Shown: positions 37,305 through 47,240 of the stretch, piece by piece
Layout of the letters: the number at the start of each line of letters is the position of its first letter
How positions within the stretch are numbered: the first letter of the stretch is position 1
Assembly (NCBI GenBank): GCA_002221725.1
Contig: NJFT01000066.1
Coordinates: 124,001 to 188,000 of the forward strand
From: Scedosporium boydii
Lineage: Eukaryota; Ascomycota; Sordariomycetes; Microascales; Microascaceae
Length of the DNA: 64,000 bases
Reading direction: 5' to 3'
Position numbers and translations under genes: made by a program
Notes under the pieces: generated by a model
Told to the model about the DNA's origin: nothing
The model's input: the letters and a program-made list of their open reading frames with translations, nothing else
Database searches by the model: none

Positions 37305-38844
37305 ATGACCTCCATTCTCAGAGCCACGGCCGCCGGACAAAACCACGATAGATTTTGGATCGACGCCGCAGAGGTCGCCACCGAGATGGCTTCGGCAACC
37401 ATTGAGGAGGCTATTCGCGATGCGAACGATGATAACGACGATATCACGGCGCCACAGAAGATGATGTCTGCTATATCCGGTAGCCTCTTGACGTCGCTTC
37501 TCGGTGAGTCTATTTTTTCCCCGCTCTACCCTCTCTGGGTTTCCTATCAATGGAGTTCTAGACTCGATTGATAGACATCGGATGATTTTTTTTTTTTTGT
37601 TGTTTTCGAATTTTTCTTTCAGATTTTTATTTATCTGTTGGCTAACAAGAAGATCTGCAGTCACACCCCTCGATGTCGTACGCGTAAGATTGCAATCGCA
37701 AGTCGCCACCATACCTCCTAAGATCGACTTCTCCAAACTCGCCCTCACGACGGATTCTCTACTACCTAATGTCCGCGTTGCCGATCTCGGTGTAACGTCC
37801 TGTTGCCGCGAGGTCTTCTTCTCGAACAACTATGCCGAATCCTGCATCATGGCGCCACGTCCCGCCTCTGCCGCGACGATGACAGCAACCGCAACGGCCA
37901 CTGCGACTGCGACGATGCCGAATATCGAATGCGCCGTAGAAGAGGCGCAGAGGAGGACGATAAGCTCAACGCTGGATGGATTCAAGAAGATTGCGCAAAA
38001 TGAGGGTGTCTCGAGGTTGTGGAAGGGTCTTTCGCCTACGCTCGTCATGGCCATCCCGGCAAACATGATTTACCTCACTGGCTACGACTGGCTACGCTTC
38101 AATTCGAAGAGCCCGATTGCGCGAACGGTGCCGGACGACTACGTTCCCCTCGTGGCTGGCTCAACCGCAAGGATCCTAGCCGCCACCTCGGTCAGCCCCA
38201 TCGAACTGTTCAAGACTCGACTGCAGGCGACATCGGGAGAGGCCGGTACCAGCCATGTTCTCGAGACATTCCGCGGGATCCAGGACATGGTTTCCGCGCA
38301 AGGTTACCGATCACTCTGGAGGGGGTTGACTCTCACTTTGTGGCGCGATGTGCCATTTTCCGGCGTTTACTGGTACGGATACGAGGCTATCCGAGGCAAG
38401 CTTTCGGACATGAGAGACGAGAGACGGGGACGTACGCTGGAGAGGATCGGACCCCGGAGTCACGCGCGGAGGCGCTCCCAAAGCCACGAGAACCACCGCG
38501 AGACGTTTACGGACAGCTTCATCGCCGGCGCCTCTTCGGGAGCGATGGCCTCGACGCTGACGATGCCCTTCGACGTCGGAAAGACGCGGACGCAAGTGAT
38601 GCGCGACGGCAAGGCCGCGGCAGACGCTGCGAAGTCGGAGGTGCCCGAGGCCCGGTCGATGGTGCGGCTGCTCTGGCACATTTTCCAGAACGAGGGCGTG
38701 GCGGGATTGTGGAAGGGGTGGATACCGAGGACGCTCAAGGTTGCGCCGGCTTGTGCCATTATGATTAGCAGCTACGAGGTGTCGAAACGGGTGTTTAGGG
38801 GTGTGAATGAAAGGTCGGGATCGGATGGAGCTGGCAAGCTCTAG
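37305..38844 (+). CDS. MTM1: Mitochondrial carrier, MTM1/SLC25A39-40 type
   Basis: An inner-membrane carrier. Yeast Mtm1 affects manganese/iron handling and SOD2 activation; mammalian SLC25A39 imports glutathione. Two exons: 37305-37503 and 37661-38844, about 460 residues, joined at SLLTSLL|VTPLDVVRVRLQ. Carrier signatures are TPLDVVRVRLQ (repeat 1), SPIELFKTRLQ (repeat 2) and MPFDVGKTRTQ (repeat 3). The long matrix loop after helix 1 contains the paired cysteines (TSCCREVFF) and later an Ala-Thr alternating tract (TMTATATATATATM), which looks like an expanded codon repeat. A second linker before repeat 3 is Arg/Ser/His-rich (RSHARRRSQSHENHRE). The open frame extends upstream to 37230 without an in-frame ATG, so Met at 37305 is chosen. 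Leader CT-rich. The subgroup is assigned from the TPLDVVRVRLQSQ context and the cysteine loop; confident but not proven. Confidence 0.88.
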
Positions 38845-40506
38845 GAGGTACATAATGAGGCTTAACGGCAAGGGGGAGGGACGCAAGGTTGTCCTCGGCT
38901 GATGGACGATCCACCTCCCCTTTCTTTGCACATTTTTTTGTTTCTGCGCCTGCGTTCTTGTTGTTTTCTTACGGATACATCTCCTATGATAGCATTGCCA
39001 GGCGTTACAGGGAGCTTAGAAAAAGGCCACAGAATTTCTGATTTTTACATACAACCAACCGGACCGGGTCTAGAGGCCGGCAGATAGGTAGACTGTCTAT
39101 TATAGGGAAAAAGAAAACAACTCTCGTTGCAATCATTGGGTTTGCTTTTGCAACGTTTGTCTGATCAATTGATTCTCAAGCGGTTTTCGGCAGGCTGTAG
39201 CCGATGCTCGGGATCGGAAATTTGAACAGAATTTTCCCAACGAAAGGCTCAAACCTGCAGCTTGCAGCGAGTGGCGTTGCCTCTTGGGAAACTCAGTCCG
39301 GTTCCAGGGGACCTGGTCAGTCATTACATTGTACATCGTGCACACATTGACTCGCCTTCATTATGCCTGGCGAACCTGCATGTAAGAACTAACTTTAGGC
39401 AGCCGAACGATTCCTCTCGTTACACTACGCATCAATGCTCATGAATGAGATTGTGATAGCCTATGATCGACTCGATTTTTCCCGGTCAGGCACCCCAAAT
39501 ATCCTAGTACCAGAGGTGAATGTCAAACGGGGGCATGTCACTGTGGCGTGCTGTGTCCCTGGTGATGAAGCAAGGGAGCGAATCCTTTCAGAGACAGGCA
39601 GCCTTGGCCAGACCAGGCCAGGCCGTGACAAGAGCACTGTGTAAGTTCTCCACCAGAGCTTCGACGCGTAAAGTGGCTTTCTACACGCGTTTTTCCCGCT
39701 GAAAGGACGCGGGTCGCCCCTGGATAAAGAAAAAAAAAAAAAAAGGTTACGAATCCATTGGGATTTCAAGCCAAGTTGCCTTATCAGTGGCAGCCCCTGC
39801 CTAGAAGCTAAAACCAAGCCCCGGCTTGATCCCCAAATCCCACAGTGAACCTGGTGAAGTCTTACCCCGTAATCCGACGCCCGAAGTATATTCACTGCTG
39901 TAATTGATCAATTGATCATTGTCAATTTCTCTGGAAGAAGTATTGAACCAACCTCAATCCTGCTCTCCAGGGATTCGCGTGTCCTGGTCATTTTCGCCCC
40001 TGTTGTCTTTCACGAAGTACGAAGTACAATTAACCTTGACTCCCCCCATTGTGAATCGCGAGCGTGGCGACTTCCTTCTCTTCTTCAGTCTTTGAATTTC
40101 ATCGAGTTTCCTTCTTGAGTAATCCCAATTGCCTACATTCGGGCTCATTTGCTTCAACCCCGATTTCGCATCTTGGAATATTCCGGGACTTTGCAGCTCG
40201 TTCCAAGATTGACATTGGACTAGTGTTCTCCACATCTCGGGGCGGCTACCAACTCCACGCCTTCGTCCCAAATTCACGATAGTACATACGCACGCGCACA
40301 CACACACACACACACACACAAGTTTTCACGCTCTCAACACCGCCATCCTGGTTCGCTACACTCTCTTCCGAGTCCCCTTAGCGCCGCTTCTGCCTACTTC
40401 CACCCGCCGACCCATCCTCATCCTTCCTTTCCCATCCTTCAAGCCCCCCTGTGGCCACCCCCTCTTCTACTCCTCCTCCTCCTCCGTCCCCACAAAACCG
40501 CCGACA
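38845..40506. promoter_or_regulatory. Intergenic: MTM1 3' end and UNG1 promoter
   Basis: No gene is supported in about 1.66 kb. It contains a poly-A run near 39728-39744, two copies of the palindrome ATCAATTGAT (39164-39173 and 39907-39916) and one TACGAAGTA copy (40018-40026). A (CA)12 microsatellite at 40297-40320 lies about 190 bases before the UNG1 start, followed by a CT-rich leader. Confidence 0.45.
40297..40320 (+). repeat. (CA)12 microsatellite in the UNG1 upstream region
   Basis: Twelve uninterrupted CA units precede the CT-rich leader of UNG1. This is a likely length-polymorphic site. Confidence 0.9.
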
Positions 40507-41694
40507 ATGTCCACCCTCAAACGCAAAGCCGGCACCACAAACGGCTCCTCCGGCCCCGACGCAAAGAAACCCAAGTCAGACGGAAGCATCATGTCCTTCT
40601 TCGGCGGAGGATTGAGCGGGACCGGCAGCACCTTCGACAAGAAGAAGTGGGCCGCGAAGCTGACGCCCGAGCAGAAGGAGCTGCTCAAGCTCGAGATCGA
40701 TACGCTGCACGAGAGCTGGTTCGCCGTTCTCAAGGATGAGATTCTGAGCAAGGAGTTTTTGGAGCTCAAGAGGTTCTTGGCGAGGGAGGAGAAGGCTGGG
40801 AAGAAGATCTTTCCGCCTGCTGAGGATGTCTACTCTTGGTACGTTTTTCAACTTTTTCTCCCCTTTGCAAGATGCAGGAAGTCCAATTCTAATATCTTCT
40901 GCTTCTCGCCGAACAGGTCTCGTTACACCCCCTTCAACTCCGTCAAGGTAGTCATCCTCGGCCAAGACCCCTACCACAACCACAACCAAGCCCACGGCCT
41001 CGCCTTCTCCGTGCGACCCCCCATGCCCGCACCCCCATCCCTCAAAAACATGTACATAGCCCTCAAGAACGACTACCCCAACTTCAAGGAACCCCCTCGC
41101 AAGGGCGGCCTCCTAAAGCCGTGGGCAGACCGCGGCGTGCTCCTCCTCAACACGTGCCTGACGGTGCGCGCCCACGAGGCCAACAGCCACTCGAACCGCG
41201 GCTGGGAGCGGTTCACGCAGCGCGTCATCGACGTCGTGGCCCAGAAGAAGACGCGTGGCGTCGTCTTCATGGCGTGGGGCACGCCCGCGGGCAAGAGGGT
41301 CATGAAGATAGACGGGTCGAGGCATCTTGTGCTCAAGGCGGTGCATCCGAGTCCGTTGAGCGCGGCTAGGGGGTTTTTCACGTGCGGGCATTTCAAGAGG
41401 GCAAATGAGTGGTTGAAGACGAAGCATGGAGCTGGGAGTGAGATTGATTGGAGCTTGGGGCCGGGTGAGGAGAAGGTTATTGTGGAGGTTGAGGTGAAGA
41501 AGGTGGAGAATAAGGAAGGGAAGGTCGTTGCCACTGAGACGGCGGTGACTGTTACGACGGTGGATGGGGAGAAGACGGAGAAGAGCAAGGAAGATGAGGA
41601 AGGAGAAAAGAAGGAGGAAGAAAATGAGGAGAAGACGGACGAAGAAGAGGAGGAGGAGGAGAAAGAGAAGAAGGATGACGGGAAAGATGAGTAG
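40507..41694 (+). CDS. UNG1: Uracil-DNA glycosylase, family 1 (UNG)
   Basis: This removes uracil from DNA arising by cytosine deamination or dUTP incorporation, starting base-excision repair. Two exons: 40507-40838 and 40917-41694, 369 residues, spliced through EDVYSW|SRYTPF. Catalytic motif GQDPYH is at about 126-131 (water-activating Asp128); the uracil-pocket asparagine lies in GVLLLNTCLTV; the DNA-intercalation loop HPSPLS is at about 254-259. The N-terminus has a lysine-rich, nuclear-signal-like segment and SIMSFFGG, which resembles the PCNA-binding motif of nuclear UNG2 (the usual leading Gln is absent). No clear mitochondrial presequence precedes it. The catalytic domain ends near IDWSL (about 291). 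A further about 78-residue Lys/Glu tail, ending in an almost unbroken Glu run, is unusual for the family. Confidence 0.95.
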   Translation: MSTLKRKAGTTNGSSGPDAKKPKSDGSIMSFFGGGLSGTGSTFDKKKWAAKLTPEQKELLKLEIDTLHESWFAVLKDEILSKEFLELKRFLAREEKAGKKIFPPAEDVYSWYVFQLFLPFARCRKSNSNIFCFSPNRSRYTPFNSVKVVILGQDPYHNHNQAHGLAFSVRPPMPAPPSLKNMYIALKNDYPNFKEPPRKGGLLKPWADRGVLLLNTCLTVRAHEANSHSNRGWERFTQRVIDVVAQKKTRGVVFMAWGTPAGKRVMKIDGSRHLVLKAVHPSPLSAARGFFTCGHFKRANEWLKTKHGAGSEIDWSLGPGEEKVIVEVEVKKVENKEGKVVATETAVTVTTVDGEKTEKSKEDEEGEKKEEENEEKTDEEEEEEEKEKKDDGKDE

Positions 41695-44600
41695 AGTAGT
41701 GTCCCAGGCATTGATGGTGGGTAGTTGTAAGTTAACTTGGGGTATGGGGTACAAGTGGCGAGGCTACTGGTATCTATTTGCATATTTGCGTCGGACCGTC
41801 GGGATATCGTCTTGACCCAGGTTCCTTACCTGAAAATCCCAATGTTTAGGACTGGGTCCGCTCGAGGAGCGGTTTCTTTTGTTTGTCTTAAGAGGGCTTG
41901 TTTTTTACTCCGATAACTTGTGTATCTGGTTGGAGGAGGTCAATGGTACTGTGAATAAGAAGGGCGTCACTGGCACAATGGTCACTTGGATCCTACTGAT
42001 GACACTCAACTGTTCTCTGAGGGGTGAAGATGCAGGAAAAGATTGGCGGTTTCGGGCCACAGGCCATGGGTGCTCCGCTGGCGATTGGCACCCATGATGT
42101 TCTCGCCGAGTAGTTAGGGGCTTTCGATACGACATACCAGTATGTCAGTGACTGGTAGGGAGTTAATGTTTTGAAGTTGCCCTCGATCTAATGTCCGTTC
42201 TCCCAGGACTTCGAAGAGAGGGTTGGACTGTTATTTTTGACAAAGAGCTGGGCTCTTTTCCCGTGGAGCCTATGTCCCCCTTCCCTGAAGCGATATTTAT
42301 GGCATGCGTAGAGCATGGAAGGCTTGTAAAGAGCAGGAGTTAAGAATATCATACATAATACCTCTTAGGGAGGTGACATCAAAAATGAATACGGCGGGCT
42401 AGAATTAGTGTTATTGAGAACAACTGTGAGCGGTTTGATATCCCGCTGAGGAGGAAGTCTAGTGAGTGCTTATATAGCTTGGCCCGGACGTGCCTCAGAG
42501 ACCGTCAATGTCTCCTCTATGAACCAAGTCCACACGTCTATTTGCCTTCCTGTCTAACTACACTTACAAATGCCATTATCTATGAGCTCTCTGGGCTCGA
42601 TGGAATGCATAGGTTCCTTGTAATTCCCGTCCTATCCACAAAGTACAACCGTCGTAATCTATCCTCACCCTAGAGTGCCTATTGTGAAAGGAGTGAAAGG
42701 CGGAATATCAACCTATTGTTAGTTGGCTTTTATGTAAGTCTCTCTCACAGGCTCTATATCTCCATCGTGGCGTCGGCGACGCGAGACCGCACTCGGTCTA
42801 CCGGCCGGCTATGGAGCACTGAAACAGCAAAGCCGTTACGAGGACAGCGGGCCGCCTCAGGCCTAGTCTAAAAGTCCGAATTATCCAATTATCCATCCTA
42901 CAGGAAGATTCATTAAGACACCCTCCCAGAAGAGGACCATTCCGTCTTCGTCGTCGCCCGTATTATACACGCTACCCACCGAACACCGCCGATCGATCGG
43001 ATGCAGGTGACCTGTAAGATCGAGATGCACTTTTTAAAAAAAGATGCTGTACATGTCCAAGAGAATCTTCGAATTTTCCTTTTCCTTCCATCGTCCAGAG
43101 GAACGTAAGATTCGTAATCTCCCACCCACGGGTAAGCTCCGCCGGGTTAAGTGATCTTCGCCCGCGACGCACGAGAGGACCGCAACCGGTGATCTGCTCA
43201 ATGCCGCGCCATTATGGAGAAGGCCAAGATGGGCACCGGGTATTATTTCCTGAGGCAGCTAGAACTCATAAGACCTTGGGCTTGGGCAGCGTGTACAGCC
43301 CCGTCGTCATGATGTGTTTCCGCATGAACTTTTCGAATTGGCAAGGTGGAAGTGGGTGTTTCTACGAGGCAGGTCTGTATATTGACAAGCTTGCATCTCG
43401 GCCGCAATATTCCTGGCCCATGGTGTGTAATTGAAGTGGGTGTTAGCTGAGCACCTGCCTTCTTGAGGCTATAGCTCAAGAAAATATTTCAAGAGTAGGA
43501 AACAATACGAGCATTTCACTCCTGGACGAACCCACTGCGGTTTGGAAACACTCACCGCCCGTTGTAGTATTCCGATGGGAAGGGCCCAAGCCGGAGGAGG
43601 ATCTAAGCGTAGATCCACGAAGCACGAAAGGATTTGAACAGCCTCAATGAACTACAATTCTTTTCCATACGAAGTACTTGTGATGTATTGAGTTCCTTGA
43701 GTGACCGTTGATATCCTCGAACATACCTTTGTGATGAAGACACAGTGACTACCTTCGTATTAGAGGCCTAATTTCTCCTCGCCGAGGCGAATTTTTTTTT
43801 TTTTTTTTTTTCAAACAATTTTTGGTCGGTGTCCTAATATCTTAAGCTCGGATTGCCCACGCATAGGAAACGGCCGGCATGCTGTTGATCACAATGCAAG
43901 TCACCTCCAAGGTCCAATGGGAAAGACGGCCGTTGCTAGATTCTCGAGGAGATCGCTCTCCTTCTTCAGACTCGTAGTCACAGATTAGTTAAAGGGAAAA
44001 AACTTTCCCCAGGGACAAGTTTCTGTTGCTTCCGAAGAATCCGCAGAGTAAATGATGCCACATCGGAATTCGCGACGAGTGCATATCATGAAACTGGTTA
44101 GGCACAGTGCCATCCTGGCAACGTCGCCTTCTTTCACGCAAGCAGCGCGCGTGTGATAATTCTGTGTGTAGTGTAGTTTGCTGTGGGCCAATAGAGGTGA
44201 TTTACCACGGCCATGATGGCAAGCAAAAAATGTCGCGCAGGACCCTGGTGGAAAATGGGAGGCTGGGACTGGCTAGATTTCGTTGGCGGCGATGAGTTGG
44301 CAGAGTCTTAGCTGGATGGACAACTCATCATCCAGATTCGCCACGATGAGGGGGGAGCGTAGGTGTAAGGAGGGTGGACTCCATCTGGCCGCGTCAGTGA
44401 CGGGCAGAAATGCTATGTATTATTCACTTGTGCTGAGCATGGATGGGACAAGTTGAAAGGGAACTTCGAGAAGCTCAACTGGATTGAAAAGTACATGAGA
44501 CGCAAAAACGGAAACGCAAACGCAAATACGAAGAGACCGATTGACACACCTAATCACCGTATTCGAAGAGCAACTGAACTGAGCTGGGTTTGCCTCGTTT

Positions 44601-45071
44601 TTAATATCGCGATCTGATATCAGGAGAGGAAACGATTGGCAACAAGAATATTATTATGCTGTGAACTTTTGGGCGGCGCAATAGAAGGCCAGCCAGGGTA
44701 AGTTGGTGTTACTTCTGTGCCACCGGCCGGTCCGGGGAATGGAGACCCCATCTCGGGACAGCCACGGAGCCTTGAACGCCGTATAATTGTAGGGTCTAGA
44801 GTCTAGTGCCGGACTGCCATCTCGCCTTTCGATGGAATTCAAGTTTCGGCTTTATAATTACTGTTAGGGCAGAAGAAACAGGGCAAGTCGTATTTTTTGG
44901 AGGATAACGGGAAGTCACCCACCCTACAACATTGAAGCACACAGTGCAACCAGGTAAATTCATAAAGAAGACAAATCTATGAATCTCATAATGTGGCCGC
45001 CAATACATGATAAAGACCAGTCATGGTCTATTTAAAACAAAAATCAGCCGCCGCCCTCCCAAAGATCCAGG
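41695..45071. other. Gene-poor stretch after UNG1
   Basis: About 3.4 kb without a supportable gene on either strand. It contains a 20-nt poly-T run at 43792-43811 and one TACGAAGTA copy at 43668-43676. Small frames around 42479, 43189 and 43985 have no recognisable content. Confidence 0.45.
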
Positions 45072-45984
45072 TTATCCAACTTCCCTTCTCTCGTGCACCA
45101 CCATTCTTTCAATGCCGGCGAACCCCCGGTTGCCCTGGATGGTAGTCGCACTCCACAAACTTGCCACTTCCACGTCTTGTAGTCCCCGCGCTCCTGTCAT
45201 GCCGGCCACAATCATGTTCGAGCGATCCTCGTCCTGATAGATGGCCCTCAACGCCCCGGGGGCTGCCCCTGTTGATACGGCGTCGACTGGTTCGGGTAGA
45301 GCGGGACGTGCTGGTACGGTTCTTCGAACGGAATGGGGAGCTCCGGTCTACCGTCGTCGCTTTGGGTATGGTTGGCAAAATGGCTGGAGTAGGGCGGGCC
45401 GGGTTCGGGGGCGGCTTGGACTTGGGCGCGGGCGTCAGCGCGGATATAGGAATGGCCATTTACACGCTTACCTCTGAACATGTACTGCAATAGTTTATGT
45501 TAGAATCTGGAGAGGAAAAAAAGGTAAGAGAGGAATACGTACATGGGAGGAGGGAGTGGGGGGTGTGGCGATGATTTGGGAAGGGGGGGTGGTGGGCTCG
45601 GGTTGGGGGACAACAGGGGCGGCAGGGACAGGTGCGAATCCGGAGTTCGCCTGTTAACTTTTGTCAGTTAAAGGGCACAGAATTCAGTTTGGACGTGAAG
45701 ACTGGCAGGTGGATGAGCGCCGGTGGAGCTGTAATCGATGTTGGCCCACCCGGGCGGCAGCTCATCGGGCTGATCGGTCTGTTCAGGCTGCTAACTTTTG
45801 TTAGTCAAAGGGCACGGGATTCAGGTTGGACGCGAAGCCTGACAGGCGGATGGATGCCGGTATAGTTGTAATCGGTGTCGGCGTAGTTGTAATCGGTGTC
45901 GGTGTAGTCGTAGTCGGTGCCGGGCCCACTGACGGGGTGCCGGGTGGGCTGGTCGGGCTGGTCGTTTTGGCGGAAAGGGTTCAT
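45072..45984 (-). CDS. Proline-rich orphan protein with a duplicated exon-intron unit (structure uncertain)
   Basis: Not recognised. On the minus strand a start at 45984 opens MNPFRQNDQPDQP followed by a TDTDYNY-type repeat. Likely exons are 45984-45844, 45787-45707, 45650-45543 and from 45484 on. The first two introns are diverged tandem copies of each other, with matching branch regions (GACTAAC, AACTGAC) and acceptors (TTAGCAG, TTAACAG). Their donors are weak (GTCAGG and GCCAGT). Exon 3 is Pro/Ala-rich (APVPAAPVVPQPEP). Exon 4 reads YMFRGKRVNGHSYIRADARA and continues to a stop at 45248. A different frame beyond it looks equally protein-like (ALRAIYQDEDRSNMIVAG) and stops at 45072. Reaching it needs either a 65-nt intron (GTAGAC...ACCAG) or a one-base loss in the CCCCCGGGG run. 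It may be a young gene or a decaying one. Confidence 0.4.
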
Positions 45985-46749
45985 GATGGTGTAAGTGGTA
46001 TGGAAATAAAAGGGAACTTATTATCAAAATAGGGTTGTTGATTTTCTTTTTCTCAAGGCTTGGTGTCGAAGACTTGTCTGAGCAAGTAAAACGATCTATA
46101 GCAAGTGGACATCTTCTCCATTTTATATCTTATGGCAGTTTCTTGAGGTTTCTGGGTAAGATCAAAATGCTCAAGGACGCCTCACACTGACCTGGTCAAC
46201 CACTGCCGCACACATTTACACGGCGCCTCAAGCTGGTCGAAGCCCATATCTGGACACCAGTTCCACATGGCAGTGTTGTAGGTGTTGGTCGCTATTCACC
46301 TGTTAACCAAGTGCTGGCTCTCACGGGTGGCAAGTTATACAAAAGAGTCATGCTCAGCAACGCCCTGCTAGGAAAGTGGAAATATACGCTTCGCGAGCTA
46401 GCCGGGGCGGGCCGCTATGAGACTGGATGCGATGCTCGTGAGATCTGTGGAATGGATGGTAATTTCCATCTTGCAAGCTGCGATAAGACGGCCGGTGGGC
46501 GGTCCTGGATTTCGTCCGTGGTGGACTCGACTTCTAGTCTAATGGGCGGGAGGGCCCAATTCATAATAATGCTTGCTGCGGAGATAGCCCTTAGCCGGTG
46601 TCATGAGCTCGAGCCGGTGGGATATCATGCTGGTGAACGCCAGTATGCGCGCAAACTGCGTGTACGGGGTCAGCGGTATCCAGGAGCAGTCTTCACCCAT
46701 ACCGACAACGTCTCTGGTGGCTCGTCTGCTGCCTCAGAAGGTGAAAGGT
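45985..46749. other. Intergenic with a protein-like open frame (about 46350-46763, plus strand)
   Basis: A plus-strand frame here reads, from its first ATG near 46350, MLSNALLGKWKYTLREL and later SSLMGGRAQFIIMLAAE. It runs into repeat copy B. It could be the upstream remnant of the gene whose segment was duplicated at 18 kb, but no motif is recognisable and no clean start was found. No other gene is seen. Confidence 0.3.
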
Positions 46750-47240
46750 GCTCTCCCAGTTGACTTCGATGTAATTCTGCGCTAACTGTCCCGAACAGCT
46801 TCGCCATCTTCGCGCTGGGTTGGCGGCTACAGAATTCTTCATGATGTCATGAAAAATGTCATGGAAAAAACTAGGCACACAAGCACAAGCGACCTGGTTG
46901 TGTCCTCGCGACCGCCCTGTTCTCGAGGCAGTTTGCGCGGTACTGGATGTTGCCCAAACGGTAGCATCTGTAGGTCGCACAAGCGGGTCTTGCTGCGTAT
47001 CCTGCGAAGCAGTGCGTTTTGACGTTGATCAAAGTTCCGTATCCGGTCTCCCAAGTTCCCTAAAAGATACTGCCTAGAGAGCAAGCATCTGAAAGTAGAT
47101 CAATTATGTTACCGTCCCAAAGGAATTCAAGGCTCGTAGAAGGGCGTGACGTACACGTGTACGCGGTCAAGCACCTCCACGCAGCAGTGCGTGTGCTCTT
47201 GAATCCCCGCAGGAAGTTTACGAACCGGAGTTGAGGAAGC
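46750..47240 (-). repeat. Inverted-repeat copy B (less mutated)
   Basis: This is the partner of 18067-18510 in opposite orientation, about 28 kb away. It keeps more C and G than copy A at differing sites and so looks closer to the ancestor. Its plus strand encodes a peptide alignable with the minus strand of copy A (KLGTQAQATWLCPRDRPVL and VRFDVDQSSVSG). The frame is interrupted on both sides, so it is not an intact gene either. A short insertion relative to copy A lies in the peptide after AVC. Outside the repeat the two loci have no similarity that I can see. Confidence 0.7.

Noticed and set aside
41073..41783. Long minus-strand frames opposite UNG1
   Set aside because: Low-complexity Ser/Phe-rich translations of the opposite strand of the Glu/Lys tail; an artefact of composition.
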